The notes under the pieces: generated by a model
Database searches by the model: none
Seen by the model: only the letters and a program-made list of their open reading frames with translations
Told to the model about the DNA's origin: nothing
Shown here: one piece after another, positions 11,060-24,451 of the stretch
Layout: the number at the start of each line of letters is the position of its first letter
Numbering within the stretch: the first letter of the stretch is position 1
Program-made: the position numbers and the translations under genes
Source: Marsupella aquatica
Taxonomy: Eukaryota; Marchantiophyta
Direction: 5' to 3'
DNA: 64,000 nucleotides
Assembly (NCBI GenBank): GCA_973895155.1
Contig: OZ316894.1
Span: 9,362,001 to 9,426,000 of the forward strand

Positions 11060-12340
11060 AACCTGGATAATCGAAAGGCTTTCCATCCTTCCCTTTTTTC
11101 CCCGCTTTTTTCTCTAACCATAAAAGGTGCAAAAACTGGCTAGTTGCCAGTTCTTCTCTTTTTCTCCAACCATGTTGCGCTTTTTTTAAGTCTTTGTAAG
11201 TGCTGCAAAGAGAGCACCACGAAATGACAGATATGTAAGTGCAAGGCCCTCTGTAAGGGTGTGTGTACAATAATGGGTAGGAGGACAACATCTTTATGGA
11301 TGAGTGCATATGGTTTTTATATAGAGATAACAATGTAGTTATGAGATAGTTGACAGGGGCTTACCATGGAGATTCACAAACCAAGGGATGTAGAGTCAAT
11401 AGTTTAGGGACAGCACATGAATCCTACTTGAATGTAAGATGAAAACCTCTTCAAGGTGACAAGTGGCAGAGGGAAGAGGACTGATTGAAGGTAAACCCTA
11501 AATTACCCATCCTTAATAAGTGTAAAGTCTGAAATGTGCACCAATTATGTAGTCCAAACCACACGTAAGTGCAAAACCCTGGCTTTGTCGTGAGAGTGTC
11601 CACTTAGCAAGAGTTCACTGTACTTCAATCTTCTTTAATATTCATAGACTAGCCCAATACCCCTGTGGCACATGAATGGCAAGGGCAAAGAACAGAAAGC
11701 AAGGCAAAGCACTGGTTGGAAGGCAAAATGGGCACATAGAGCGTGTTTTCAGCCAATCAAATGGTGACAAGAAACTATTTTTTTCTTGTCCAAAATACAA
11801 TTCATCAAATGAGGATCAACTACAATTAACTCTCTTCAAGTGCACGCTTTCGGGAAGACAGATCCAACATGCACTAAACCAGATGTTGCATTGATAAGCG
11901 CACACCACCTAAAAAGTGCACTTATCAATATGTGCGCTTGATTTATATCCCTTTCTTAAAATTAGGGCCCCTCCGTTAGTAAGTAATCAGCCTCATATCT
12001 CATATCCCTGCCCTAATTATGTGCTCACCCTCCTTAAGTGCATTCTCTACTAAGAATGGACATGCATTTATTGGTAAATGCAATTTTGTGATTTTGTGGG
12101 TTTACCAATTCTAGCATAGAGACACTTATCAAGGGTAAACTCTCATAAAATTTGTCTTTCAGCAAAATGATTTTAGTCCTGTGTGTGCTTAGAAAAATAC
12201 TTAAAAATAACTTATCCTATGTAAAAAGGGAGGGAAGAATAGGATTACCTACACTAATCGCGATAATGGAATGTGCTCTTAGAGAGAGCCAGTACAGTAG
12301 AACCAGCAGATTTAGATCTTATGGTGGTAGATTACAATAA
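11060..12340. repeat. TAAGTGCA-rich patch 1
   Basis: TAAGTGCA, AAGTGCAC, GTGCACTTA and related words occur repeatedly. An inverted pair lies at 11,891-11,902 (TTGATAAGCGCA) and 11,917-11,928 (TGCACTTATCAA), matching at 11 of 12 positions. A CTTAGAGAGAG phrase near 12,278 recurs in patch 2 near 23,202. No coding potential is convincing. It is read here as one member of a decayed repeat family; other members are near 22.7, 27.8 and 63.7 kb. Confidence 0.5.
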
Positions 12341-12569
12341 CTACATTTTACTGTCATGCACCTATGCCCAATTACTATTCTCGGATTTGTACATAAAGAG
12401 CCAACAGCTTTCGCCACCAGCCTGTGTCATCCTTCGATTGTTTGTCTACGAGCCACAACCACTGTACTCCATATCGCCAGGTCGGTCTGTCTGCTGCTGA
12501 TGAGACTGGAGAGTGGAGACCTCGTATTTGGCAGGCTTGGCTAATCATACTAGCACGTTTCAAGCCTCA

Positions 12570-12790
12570 AAAGATCATGGATTTTAGTACTAAAAGATGT
12601 GGACTACAAAATTCATGATCTATAACTTTTTGTCATCAAATATTGGTCATATGTCATGACCATAAATATTGGTCATATGCCATGACCATAAAGACATGTG
12701 AAAAAGACTTTTGCATCACTATGAAAAAGCTATGGCCATTTGATTGCGGCCAAAAGCCATAGGCTGATACTATGAAGCTTTATGACTCCC
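12570..12790 (-). repeat. Dispersed repeat related to 53,985-54,310
   Basis: It holds a 25-26 bp tandem duplication, AAATATTGGTCATATG followed by YCATGACCAT. Read on the minus strand, TGGTCATGACATATGACCAA, a run of A, ATGAATTTTGTAGTCCA and neighbours align with the plus strand near 54,090-54,170. An inner CTATGGC/GCCATAG pair gives a small hairpin. Confidence 0.65.
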
Positions 12791-12799
12791 TATTGAAAA

Positions 12800-15700
12800 G
12801 CCCAATCCCTGTGAGGTCACTAAAATCCTTTCAGCACTTCTGTTAGAATTGTGGGGGCTTTAGAGGGAATAGACAGATTCTTCCTTTTCTAAACTAAGAT
12901 GTCATCCCAACCATTAGTTCAAAGGTGGGTGACCATTCCAAGTTTAGAAGACTTCTGATGGAAATCTTAGCACTGGTGTATCTGAAAGAACATTGCAATT
13001 GGTTGGTCCAGATGAGTAAGACCTGTACACTGCTTTTGTGGCCAAAGTTTAGACTACCTCAAGAGGTGGTCTACACCTTTGTCCTCTTGATCTCTTGGAA
13101 TCCCGCTTGGATTGCATTGCCCACCCAGGCCTCTCTGTTACTCATAGGCCTGGAAGCTAGATTTTAGGCCAAAAGTTGTCCTGTGGAGTTGGTATGGGAA
13201 AAGTTATATTGTCCACCAGGTTGTTCTTGTAAGTCACCCTGAAACCCAAAGGTCCATACCCCATTCTGGACAGTGAGCATACAGTTCACCAGCAAACCTT
13301 TATTGTTGGTGTAAGAGTGATATAACTAACCTGTGCCTTATTGGTAACTTGGTTGGCGATTCTCACTTGCAAAACAGTTATTTATACTTGCTTCCAGGTT
13401 TTAGCTGGTGGCCATTCAAAGTATTCCAAACCCAAAAGTCCTCTCAGTCTACTGCTAGCCAAAAGATGTGCTCACGGCCAATTTAGACAGATAACACTGT
13501 TTTCCAGAGAATTTTGCTTAGTAGAACGCTTTTAGGCTGTTTTGTCTGGAAGTTGATTTCTTTCCAATTTTCCGAGCTGCCCGCATGTTACTCAAAGACA
13601 CATTTTTGCACTGGACACCAAAAGAATTTTGTGGCCTACCTTATTTACCACTAAAGTACTGGGAGACCACCAGGTCAGTCTGTCTTGTCAGACTGTCAAG
13701 ACTTCGTATGCAGCAGCCACTGCCAGGTCACTAGGGAGAGCCCATTCCCTGTGAGGTCTCTCAAATCCTTTTAGCAGTGTGACATATTTTTGCAGTTCTC
13801 TTAGAATCAGACTCGTTGGCAGTTCTATTCACAAGAGCCCCTTTCTGGGCACTACATATTTTATTTTTTGCAGTTCTGTTAGAATCAGGCCAAACGATTT
13901 ACTGTACGGTTGACAAAAGCCCCTTTGTGGGCACTGGGCACACGGTTCACCTTATTCAGTATTATACTGTGAGTCTGTGACATCCTTCGATTGTTGTTGT
14001 ACGAGTGCTACAAATACTCTAGTTGGAGATCACCAGGTCAGTCTGTCTACTGTAGTCAGGATGTTGAGACCTCGTATTTTGGCAGGCTTTGCCAAGTCCC
14101 TAGCTTCAGTGATTTATTGAAAGGTTTTTACCGACGGATGTGCTTGATGCACCCTCAAATCAACAACCCATGAGGTACTAAGTATATTGATTTAAAATCT
14201 ACCAAGGTCTATCAATGGTCTGGATCATTCAGGGATCCCATCAAGTGACATTTTCATTTTGAAGTCCATCAAGCATACACCTCCCCTTCCCTATTCCTCG
14301 GTCCCAAACAACCCATGAGGTACTAAGTATATTGATTTAAAATATATCAAGGTCTATCAATGGTCTGGATCACTCAGAGTTCCCATCAAGTGACATGTTT
14401 GTTTTGGGGTCCATCAAGCATATACCTCCCCTTAACTATTCCTCGGATTCCAGGAGGAATTTCTTCTTTTCTAGAAAGGTTTATGGGATCATGTTGCATT
14501 AATGTGTTAAAAGCCAACGTCCTTAGGGTGAGTGATCAATTGAAAGCTCATTCCCCCATTCCTCAGATTCCAGGGGGCATTGAAAGTAAATGAAGGGTTA
14601 GGATAGTTGGGCGACCTTTTAGAAACTAAAGATCGTTGACCGGGGCTAAAAGAGTTTAAAATCCTTTTATGGCCCCCAATGTCTTGTGAGGCTAACTCTA
14701 GCAAATAGTCATTGGAGTAGTTTGCTTAGAGACAAGTTGTGGACGCACTCCACTTCAAAGGCACATGTCTTTTGCTAGTTCTTCTAGTTCTGACGGGAGA
14801 AGATCTCATGAAAGACTTGTGGATTCACTTTTAATGCAAACTACTCAAAATTAGGTCTCAGACCAAGCAGCTAGATGAAGAGATCTCCAAGAGAGGTGGT
14901 CTAAAATCTTGGACAAAATTGTGCTCCACATAAGCAAAAGTTGGGTTCCATTACTTCCCATGCAGGATCAACAACAGTGTAGAAAGAAACTGCCCCAACA
15001 TCTTGTAAAGTGAAATGGAGTTGTATCTCCCCATGGATGGTCCTGATCACATCTTGGAGACCAGAAAAGGTTGAAACTGCCACCAATGTCATGAATAGCC
15101 ACCCTAATTTCTTGAAGGTTCATGGGATTGGGCTGCAAAAAATGGGATAAGCCGAAGCCCATGTCCTAAGCCTAAGGGATTAAGCCTGGGCCCCCTCTTC
15201 CCCAGATTCCAGAAGGCATCAAAAGCAGATGAAGCTTGATTATTAGAAATGTGGGAACAGGGTATTTTTAAGGGGTTTTCCATTTCATTCTCATCTTATA
15301 GTAGATAGATTCTAAGAATATTCCAGATGTAACTTTCCCAGATAGTTTATGGCTGTTAGATCCCTAGATTTAGGATTCACCATCATATTCGGCTAATGGG
15401 TACTGTGGTTATCCAGTCAGAAAACGTGGTGAATTTTGCCAAAAGTGACAAAAACTTCACGAGACATGGAATTTGGGGAAGTGTTGCCACTACCAAAAAG
15501 TGTTGGTGGGAAACTTTTTAATTGGATAGTGCTGCATAAAATGTGTTTAAAGCCAAAACTGACCTCCCTAATGTGAGGAATTACTTAATAGCCCACTTCC
15601 CCCTATCTCAGATTCCAGGAGGCATTAAAAGTAATGAAGATTAATTTCTAGAAAGGTGGGAAACGTTGCTTGGGATCATGCTGCAGAAAACGTGCTAAAG

Positions 15701-16020
15701 CCGATTCCAACTGAGACAGTCATGTCCAGTGTTTTCCATTTTGGCTATGTATCACCAAATATCACCACTCATTTTGCCTTGGCCACTCCATACAAAGATA
15801 ATAATTGGAAATTACAGGGCAAATGGCCAAAACTGCCTTGTCAGTGAGATCCCAACGCCAGGTTTGCTCAGTTGATCCTTTAAGGAGTGGCCAAATGTCC
15901 AATATCTTTTGCTTGTGCTCTAGGGCGTGGCCAAATGACCGATACACTATCTCCAACTTGTTTGCCAGGTTACCAGTTCACTGGTTTTCTTTGCCAGTTT
16001 GCTTGTGTTTTTCCGCTTAG
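12800..16020. repeat. Degenerate repeat field
   Basis: Several phrases recur in this stretch and just before it. The phrase CACCAGGTCAGTCTGTCT occurs near 13,670 and 14,032, with a related CGCCAGGTCGGTCTGTCT near 12,475. GAGACCTCGTATTTGGCAGG-like text occurs near 12,520 and 14,066. CCCTGTGAGGTC occurs near 12,809 and 13,751. CAGATTCCAGGAGGCATTAA-like text occurs near 14,567, 15,202 and 15,610. GGGATCATG(C/T)TGCA occurs near 14,487 and 15,672. No open frame of note is present. This looks like an old, internally duplicated element or satellite. Confidence 0.65.
14161..14450. repeat. 145-bp tandem duplication
   Basis: Two copies offset by 145 bp share CAACCCATGAGGTACTAAGT, GGTCTATCAATGGTCTGGAT, CCCATCAAGTGACAT, and TCCATCAAGCATA followed by ACCTCCCC. 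They differ by scattered substitutions. Confidence 0.85.
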
Positions 16021-17322
16021 GATGCCTATTATGGTGTCCCGTGGAGGACAGCCACTTTGGCTGCACTTGACATTCCTCAGGAAACACATGGTGATAACAC
16101 ATACACCGACAAGATTTACCCAGTGCAGATTTTTATGATTATGGGGACTTCAAGTGAGCCCTGACTTGCTGGCTCACTTGCAGTCCTTCCCCGCACAGAC
16201 TTGCCAAGTGGAGATGATGAATGGCTTGCAACTGGGCGACCACGACATTGACGTTACTTTAGCCAACAGTGCTTTGCCCCCCATCTCGAAACCAGTCCAT
16301 CACGCGGTTGTCAATCGATGGGTTAAAAAACGTCCATATCAATCAATTCCTATTCATTGAAACAGGCTTCGAGGGAATTATTCGTGCAGGTTCTGCAGAA
16401 AAATGAAGTGCACTGCCATCCTGGCCATCAGTTATGCATGGAACATGGGAGTTTTCGAAACTCGAATTTAATAAGAGACAGTCCATTGATTTACTCACGG
16501 ATCAAATTCCTCTCTTTGGACAACATGAATGTGATGGTCGAATGTTCATGTACAGCATCCAACAGAAGACACACAGTACATCAGCTTTGTTCTACAACAA
16601 CAGAAAACTGCACCAAATCTACAAGTGCTACTGCAGCACCGTGTGATAAGAGCGAGTTTGGATCACACTGCAGGGATGAAATGCTAGATTTTAAAAAACA
16701 AATGATGATGTAGACATTCCGAAAACGAATGCTGCAGACATACCTCCATGCTTACGTAACGTCACCACACCCACGGAGAAAACCAATCTTAATAGAACTG
16801 GCCGTTACATGGCGTAGGCGGATGTTCGCAAACGCACGTCACGAGATCGCTTTACGCTCTATCGCAAGGTAGCCATGTCTCACGAGGAAAGTAAGTGTTA
16901 AAAAGTTGTCCACCCTTCGCTGACTTTTTCAGTATTATCCACTTGCTTTGGTGTTGGTGAGCAATGTCTTTTGCAAAAGGTAAATCAGCTACAAAGTTCG
17001 CAGCAAAGGCTGACAAAGAACGAACCACTACGTCAAAAGGAAAAAAGAGGAGCTTTAGCTATGTGGGAACTCCACTAGTCTTCTTCAGACAATTCTGTAC
17101 CTACCAAGCATGCTCCACAAAGCACACTTGGTATCACTTCACCAAAATTGGCTTGGCCTTTCCAAACTCGCCACTCCATGGACATGAAGGCGAGCAGACT
17201 ATGGAAAGTATAATCAGGATGGGGGACAGCTACGTCAAAATGACCCGGAAAGCTCTTGCAAGGAATTCTGTGTCGAGGTAGAGGCAGCTCTGTTTGGTTA
17301 CAAACTGATTATTTAGATTAAC
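16020..17322. other. Spacer, including the PURU 3' flank
   Basis: The part nearest 17,322 is probably the 3' UTR of the minus-strand deformylase gene. Frames of 105-118 codons on the plus strand (16,357-16,713 and 16,964-17,281) resemble no family I know. The second starts MSFAKGKSATKFAAKADK, but I see no supporting splice or homology evidence. Confidence 0.4.
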
Positions 17323-20300
17323 TCAGCCAAAGATGATGGTTTTGTTGCCACTGTATCGAATTATTCGCTGTTCGCAGTAATACTTGATGGCCTTCGCCAG
17401 ACACTGTTTCTCAAGATTCTCAGATTTCATTGCAAATGTATGTAAGGTATCACGGTGCGAAACACGGTCCACCTGGGGTCCACAATGACAATTAACAGTT
17501 CTTAGTGCGAAGACAAAGACTAGTCTCATCGACAACCGTGGGAGCTATCTCTCAAAGCTCACGGTTTGAAACAAAAAGGGAAAATGGGTCATGCTTTGGA
17601 CGTGGCACAGAATCTAGACATGCCTGCTGTCCAACCTGGTTCGAACATCCAAAGCTGTTTTTCTGCCTTGAAAAGCTTTGACATATTACATAAAAACAAC
17701 CAAAGATATCACCCGGGTACAAGATCTCACCATCTGTTCTATGATTGGCCCGCTATCCAGTTCTTGAGTGACAAAGTGAGCTGTTGCGCCGATGAGCTTC
17801 ACTCCGGCTTGATATGCCTAATAATAAGCATTGCCATTGACCAGCTTTTCATCGTTAGAAAGTAGTACAAAATCGAATGAAAAAATATGCAATGATTCCA
17901 CAATAATTGGAATAATAAGACGTCCAGAACGTAATTGGTAAAAAATATTAAGCAGAAGTTAGGTACTTGGCGCGGAGAAACCAGGATGATTTCACTCTTT
18001 AAACACAGTATTTTTCCAGGTGGGCCCTCTCAACGAAACCACACAGGAGTTTGAGGGAAAACTAAGACCATGTTGTGTACAGTACTCGAAAATTCCAGAA
18101 AAGAAACAACCAATGTTTGAGGTATGCATGGCACAGTGACATGCTCTATTGCAGACTCCAATATGATCAAGCTCAAAAATTCTTGAAGCTCACAAAGCAG
18201 TTGTGTTGACATTTATAACAGCGACTGGGAGATAAGAATCTGAAGTGAACGGGGAGCGAAATGCCTGTTTTGTCATAATTCATACCTGTCTGTAGGGATT
18301 GGCCCCTTTAAATGAGGGCAAGAGTCCATGATGAATATTTATGATGTCTTTCCGATATCTCGTCAGGAAGTCTGGTGACAAAACCTGGCAGTAAGGAATT
18401 TCACAAGAGGTCAGCCAGAATTAGTAACACCCAAAATAAATCTCAGAGACTGATAGTCAAACCATCCGACTCACTTGCATGTAGCGAGCTAGAACCAGGA
18501 AATCTGTGTCTGTGACAAGCTCCAAAATTTCTTCCTCTTTCTTGTTAAACCTGCTTGTCGGCAAATAGTGATATGGTATGCCATGCCGATCCAGGAACCG
18601 TCCCACATGCGTGTTTGGTCCACGATCATGATTACTGCAAAAAAGAACATGATTGGCTTCATTTAGGCTAAATGTTGGAAATCTGCGGAGCATCAAGACG
18701 GTCCAGAGTGAACAGAAGCTACAAATTGAATTGACATTGTTGAAACCAGCACAATTCACCTGATCACAGCGCTGATTTGGGCAGGAAGCTCTCCTTCCTG
18801 CCATCTGTGCAGAAGGTCCACTAAACAATGGTCCTGTCTCCGCCAACAATGACAAGTTCAGGATTTTTTCTACATGATAGCATCATAACATAGCCAACTT
18901 ATTTTAAAGGTGAATTGAAGAGCGCAGACATTAATAGAACAGACCATGCTCATTGCGCAAAAAAGTCCCAGGACATTCTATTTGGGGTAGAGACCATGAA
19001 GCCTGCAGCAATTGGTACGATGTCCAACCGAAGTATGTTTGTCCATTATGCTCTTCATTACACTTGGAAATGCCCTCTCCAAGCCTAATTCTACATAGTT
19101 AAACTTCCTTATTTACCATTACAGCCCAATTCAAGCATCTATTCATAGTAAATCGGACAAGGAGATAAACTGATATCTCAAGAAGTTTCACCTGCCGAGA
19201 CGCAAGAATTACTGTCTTCATAAAGTCATCGATCCCAGGCACACGGACAACTGATGTTTGAGCTTTGAAACAGCGCGAAATTACTGCGAAGTCTTCATCC
19301 ATCACATCTCGGGGCCACTGCAACGGATCAAAGGAAAACTCACTGTGCTATATTTATGTGAGAACGCACACTTGCAGTGATCAATCATCCCTTAACTTCA
19401 GTGAATAAACAGCCTCTTCAGCTTCTTGCCTTGTCTACGAACCTACTGCACAAGATACTCACCTCCACCAAAGGACGACTCAATTGCTGTGGAGTATCCA
19501 TGATGGCAGATGATCAGACCAGCAACGAATGTTTCACATTTTATGACCCTCTAAAAAAATTTAGATATGAAAACACTTCATTTAAATTGAAAGAAGCCAT
19601 AAAAGTTTTCATTTAATGTGGAGCTCACCTGCGGGAATAGAAGACAGGTGACCCACTGTCAAAATCAATGTAGATGTGGACGCTTAAAATGTTTGCTCCC
19701 CGCTTGGAAATCTTTTCAGATATTGTTGCAACAATCCCTAGCTGGTCCTGCACCAGGAGAATAAAGGCAAAGGCATGACATTTCACTACGTGTCTTCCAT
19801 GAACTCGAATCAATCCGACTAGCTACAGGCCAGCAATAGCATTCAAAAAGCAGTTTGAAAACTCAGTGTTCGGAACCCAAGTCTGGAAGACACGAAAACA
19901 CCCACAGCAATTGGACGAGACGAGAATATTCAGCAGACTACTCAGGTCATTAGATCATATTTCTCCAACAGAAACTAGGAGTCTAAGAATCTGTTCTACC
20001 GACTACCAAGCGATATGCTCCTGAACTTCAAGTTTGAGTTTAAAAGAGAATTCCTGATGTCCTCATGCCCGCGATAGTGTTCATCTTATTTGAACTCAGC
20101 TCATTGTCTTCGCGGACTTTATTCCATCTTTATTTTTTCACTGGTCTCCATAACGACATACAAACGTACTCCTGCGTAATGTCTGTAATAGAACACACAC
20201 TGGGCTTCCCACGAAAGTATCTACCCTGATGAGTAAAGCTGGGAAGGAAGCTCGGCTCAGCTGAAATGGGTGAAAGTACATTATTTTGCAGGTCATTATC

Positions 20301-20804
20301 AGCCAAATGCTAAGCCAATTGGGCGTCGATTGACAATTTCTTATATGGGAATCCAGCCGCGACGGATATGAGACCCCTTTCCCAACACTATGGAGCTTGG
20401 AATCGCCAATGCAATTCGAATATAGACGGAAAGCGGATGAAATCGAGTCGGCTGACGACATTCTCCAACTGAGCACAGTTTTTGTCATATGGGCTGGACC
20501 GGACATGGTGAATTCCATATTTGCATTGCGTAATATTAATGTGTAAGTACATGTGACCGGTCAACAGGAACAAAATTGAAGGTGGAGCGAGAGAATTTAC
20601 AGAGCATTGGAAGATGTGGACGCCGTTCCTTCGCCGTTGGTTAACGCTACAGAGAGCTCGTTCTGAATTAAAGTAGTCGGTTCTTCTCAACCTGTAGCTC
20701 GAGGCGTGCCCCCCATGGCCACCATCCACAATGCTTCTTCCTGAAACAGCACAACGGCTCCACCTCGCAATCGAGAGACTCGCCAGACGATTCCACCGAC
20801 GCAT
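17323..20804 (-). CDS. PURU: 10-formyltetrahydrofolate deformylase, organelle-targeted
   Basis: The enzyme hydrolyses 10-formyl-THF to THF and formate; in Arabidopsis this is mitochondrial and keeps photorespiratory folate pools balanced. Eight exons join in phase on the minus strand: 20804-20601, 19747-19629, 19342-19192, 18833-18760, 18634-18475, 18384-18286, 17817-17731 and 17472-17323. They encode 347 aa. The start ([17 protein letters not shown]) is Arg/Ser-rich with almost no acidic residues, like a mitochondrial presequence. An ACT domain begins near residue 61 ([18 protein letters not shown]). The formyltransferase-fold domain follows ([29 protein letters not shown]). By analogy with GAR transformylase, the catalytic set is Asn252, His254 and Asp290 (in ELDSGPI). 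The C-terminus, TIIFG, is one residue longer than the usual TVVF-like end. All splice sites are GT-AG, and the first intron is 853 bp. Confidence 0.95.
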
Positions 20805-21593
20805 TGTCCCTCCTTCGCTCCGTCCGTCCGTCCGTCCCTCACCACTCTACCAGTGAACAAACACTTCTCCACGCCATACAACAATTCCTTTCTGCCTCGC
20901 ACCTCTTGAAACCATCCAATCGAATGAAACTCTAGTTCTGCCTCTCAAGAATTTCACTCCCCACCTCAATTGGCTTTCCTCGCCTCGCGTCACCCTAGGC
21001 TGACTGCTCTATCGCCATGACCCGCCACCTGCATCCCCACAGACCCAATGAATCAGAATCTTCAAAAGCAATGACGATGTGAGCAACAATTTTCATTAGC
21101 CCATTCTCTCTCTCTCTCTAGTCAGCCACTCCGGTAATGAGGAATGAGGAATCTCTACACTTTATCCACCTTCTATCTCTCTCTAGCTAGTCAGCCACTC
21201 CAGTAGGCTGATCCTCTCGGGAAATGGAGGAACTCTCTCTCTTGGTAGCTAGTCGGCCATTCCGGTAGGCTGATCCTCTGGAGAAATCTGTAACAGTAAA
21301 GTACGGAGAAACTCTCTCTCTTGCTATTAATTGGCCATTCCGGGAGGCTGATCTTCTCGAGAATCTGTAACAGTACAGTACGGAGAAAGGATTGGCAGCG
21401 CTTCACTCTTCAACCGTTGCTGTGGATAAAGTAGCATTTCGGTCAAACTATGCTACACGAGGCAAAACCGCCATCGCCATTTCTGATAACCTTCTCCAAT
21501 ATATCCAGCCGAAACAAATTGCTTCCAAACGACACCGCCAACGTTCACGGACCGAAAAAATCCACCCTGCCAAGATATCCGCCTCTGTATTCT

Positions 21594-21635
21594 GGCAATC
21601 ACATGTAGGCAATCACATGTAGGCAATCACATGTA
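21594..21635. repeat. 14-bp unit, three tandem copies
   Basis: GGCAATCACATGTA is repeated exactly three times. Confidence 0.95.
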
Positions 21636-22007
21636 TCCAACAGGCACCCAAAAAGTTGACAAATTTCTCAAACCTGCACCGAAACAGTGCAGCAGAGCAG
21701 AACGTAGCTGGATACGACGTTCCTACCCAGCCTTCTTCCAAACCCGAGAGCTACTAGAATAGATCGATTAAAGTGTTCCTAGCTGAGAGAAATTGTGCGC
21801 GTGTGTCTTCGAACTGCGCTCGAGATGCGCAATGGTGAGAATCTTAGGAAAAACTCACTCAACATGCCGATTGAAAGAAGAATGAATAATGGAATGCTTT
21901 AAGTAGGCGAAGCAGCTGTGGAATTCATCGCACTGGTCAGGAGTGATGACGATTTCTGGGGTTATCTCCCGCCTGCAGCAGACATAACCCCCGAACTTGT
22001 TGCCATT

Positions 22008-22008
<1 letters not shown>

Positions 22009-22055
<47 letters not shown>
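22009..22055. repeat. (CT)n microsatellite
   Basis: An uninterrupted CT run of about 47 bp. Open frames crossing it encode only Leu-Ser or Arg-Glu runs. Confidence 0.97.
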
Positions 22056-22057
<2 letters not shown>

Positions 22058-22334
22058 AAAGCTAACTCTGAAAATTGATTCCAATTGGAAAAAGAAGAAG
22101 AAGGAGAAGAGAACGATAAGCTGAAGATCAAGGAGGAGAGCAGTCCAGAAATTTTCAAGGCTTTTCTTCGTCTTCGTCGTCTCCAACGAGAGTGGAATTC
22201 GACACTTTCTGTCTTCCTCTTGCAAGGAGGCAACGAAGCGATAGACCAGACACAACACAATCATAGCTCTGCACTAGACATCGTCGACCATAATGTATGG
22301 GAGCCACAACAACTGTAACCATGGTCAGTCATGG

Positions 22335-22415
22335 CCATCGCCCTACTAACTGTGGTTGATTGTATAGGGTAACCTCCATCGCCCTACTAACTATGGTTGA
22401 TTGTATAGGGTAAAC
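22335..22415. repeat. 41-bp tandem duplication
   Basis: CCATCGCCCTACTAACT, then A/G, TGGTTGATTGTATAGGGTAA, occurs at 22,335 and again 41 bp later. Confidence 0.85.
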
Positions 22416-22477
22416 TATGGCCCCAAGTGGGTTATGGAATGTAATGCCCAAGTAGGGTGAGCCCAAGGGGGTTATAA

Positions 22478-22500
22478 CCATGGCCCACAAGAGGCCATGG
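22478..22500. repeat. Perfect short hairpin
   Basis: CCATGGCC and GGCCATGG flank a 7-nt loop (CACAAGA). It is too short to assign a function. Confidence 0.6.
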
Positions 22501-22719
22501 ATTAACAACCATAAGCCAAAAGTGTAGTTTTACTCTATCTCTGATCTGAAAGTTGTGACTGAAATTGGCTACCCCTTCGGGCGGGCTAGCCAAAGGGACC
22601 AAAATCTCATAGCCCCCAGGCCAAGCTGCCCGTGCCGGGGGAGGGGGGGCGGGGGTGGTGGTAACCCTAAACCCTACACCAACCATTTCTATGCTGCATC
22701 CCCAACTCGAGTCATCCTG

Positions 22720-23290
22720 GGAACTCCTAACCACACAACTGCAGCAACCACAGTACAGTTGTCTTTCTCTAAGTGCACAGTCCATCAGTGAACAGCCTGA
22801 TAATTGCCTCTTTAGAACATGGATTTGCACTTTTATTTCACCTTTTGTAACTGCCAACAAGCCTGAAAAACTTTAGCTAAATGACAACTTTATAAGTTCA
22901 GTACCATTGATAAGTGTACATGTACACTTATTGGTAAGCGCACAATCTCATCAAATTACACTTACTTAAGTGCATGGCATGTTTCCATATAGTAAAACTC
23001 TCACTTATGGGGTAGGGGATCATATGTTTAGGGTAGATGTACAAATTAGAGTGTGTGTTTGTGTTCACTGACAGAGGGGCTATTGCACGTGGAGGAACTG
23101 TAGCTCTTCTCAGTAAATGCACAATTCCCCTATAAGCACTTCATCATCGAGTGCAAACCTGCATTAAGTGCACACCAAATGCTTCTTCCTGGGACTATGC
23201 ACTTAGAGAGAGACCACTATAGACTTTAACTGCAAATGTGGTGGGCAGTAGCCACTTGCTCACATGCACCCATGCAAAATTGATAGAAAT
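22720..23290. repeat. TAAGTGCA-rich patch 2
   Basis: It carries repeated CTAAGTGCACAG, TTAAGTGCA, ATGCACTTAGAGAGAG and related words. A perfect palindrome at 22,910-22,931 has ATAAGTGTACA as one arm and its exact complement as the other, with no loop. It is related to patches near 11-12, 27.8-28.4 and 63.7-63.9 kb. No gene is supported. Confidence 0.5.
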
Positions 23291-24451
23291 TGTTTACTTT
23301 GTGAGCTTTGATCATTTCCAGAGTCTTGGGAAGCAAAGGCCACATGACATTGAACCCATCCACTGCAACTTGGATACATTATTGCAAAAAGGATGAAATC
23401 CTAACAAACATGTAAATGGATAACTTGTAAATATTGTGTTGCTATCAATGCAATGTGGCCTTTATCTAGAAAAACATGTCATGTGTGGCTACTCAGTGTG
23501 AGCCAGGATGGACTATCATTGTGTCTCTAACAACTCCCATGGACTGTGACTCACAGTTCTTCACACACTTTACACCCATGGCTCATGAGAACCAGGGAGC
23601 AAAAGTCAGGTTTGAGCTTTTGCAATCAATCTGGCTCTGCATTTGTAAGCCCAGAGGACTATGCAAGGGAATGTGTTGCACTCAAAATTTTCATCTTTCA
23701 CATAAACTTTTACATTAGGGGATTTACACTCAATTCTTCATGGTTTCTATCTTCATGATTTAGATCTTCCTATGTTACAAAGCCCTTGAATTGCACGTAT
23801 GTTGACACAAAATTGCCTGTTTTGATAGAGAAATACTTCAATGTTGAAGTTTTCCATAAACTCTTGCATCATGGGCAGTTCTGTTTAAAACTGAAGCTGA
23901 AACTCAGTTTACTCTTTTTGCAGTGGTATGGGGGGTGAGAATAGAGGCAACAAATATTTGTGTGGTTGGGGAGGTCACATATTCAAGTTGCCTTTTGTTT
24001 TACTCATTGCATGGGGGGTTGTTGTGCACAATTCAGTTAATTGTTGGGGAGCTAGACAAAAGGTGATGAGCACTCTAAGGATTAACAAAGTGTATATTTT
24101 GGGATACCACATGAGATCATAGCCCTTGTTTAAGCGCCCCCATCTTACAAAGAAAATACAAATATTTATTATTATTTTCACTTTAATTACCTCATTAAGT
24201 TTATAACAGGTATATATTAGGAAGTATTTTATATATGAGTGTACATTATGATTATTACCTCATATGCTTTTTAAATGTTTTGCAAATACCACTAAAATAT
24301 ACATATTTTTAATCCGATGTAGTTATAAAAAGTGAGTTTGTCTGCAGTTGTCACCCCTAGAGTTTACAAAAAACTTGAATGTCAAATATAATTTCTTGTC
24401 TTTCATAGAACTTGTGTCATATTATGGTGGACTAGCCCAATGCATGTGAGT
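23291..24451. other. Intergenic, nothing recognised
   Basis: The stretch is AT-rich with no gene, element end or clear repeat visible. Confidence 0.5.

Larger units (their letters stand above)
20805..22430. promoter_or_regulatory. PURU upstream region with microsatellites
   Basis: This is the presumed promoter and 5' UTR side of PURU at its left end. GTCC/GTCCC repeats lie at 20,816-20,840. Imperfect repeats of 60-100 bp with CTCTCTCTC, GGCCATTCCGG and GGCTGATC(C/T)TCT phrases run from 21,110 to 21,390. GGCAATCACATGTA occurs three times in tandem at 21,594-21,635. Core promoter elements cannot be fixed by eye. Confidence 0.4.

Noticed and set aside
16964-17281. 105-codon frame starting MSFAKGKSATKF
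   Set aside because: It has a basic N-terminus, but no homology, splice support or conservation can be shown, and it overlaps the likely PURU 3' UTR side.
21937-22264. Arg-Glu repeat protein
   Set aside because: It is a translation of the (CT)n microsatellite.
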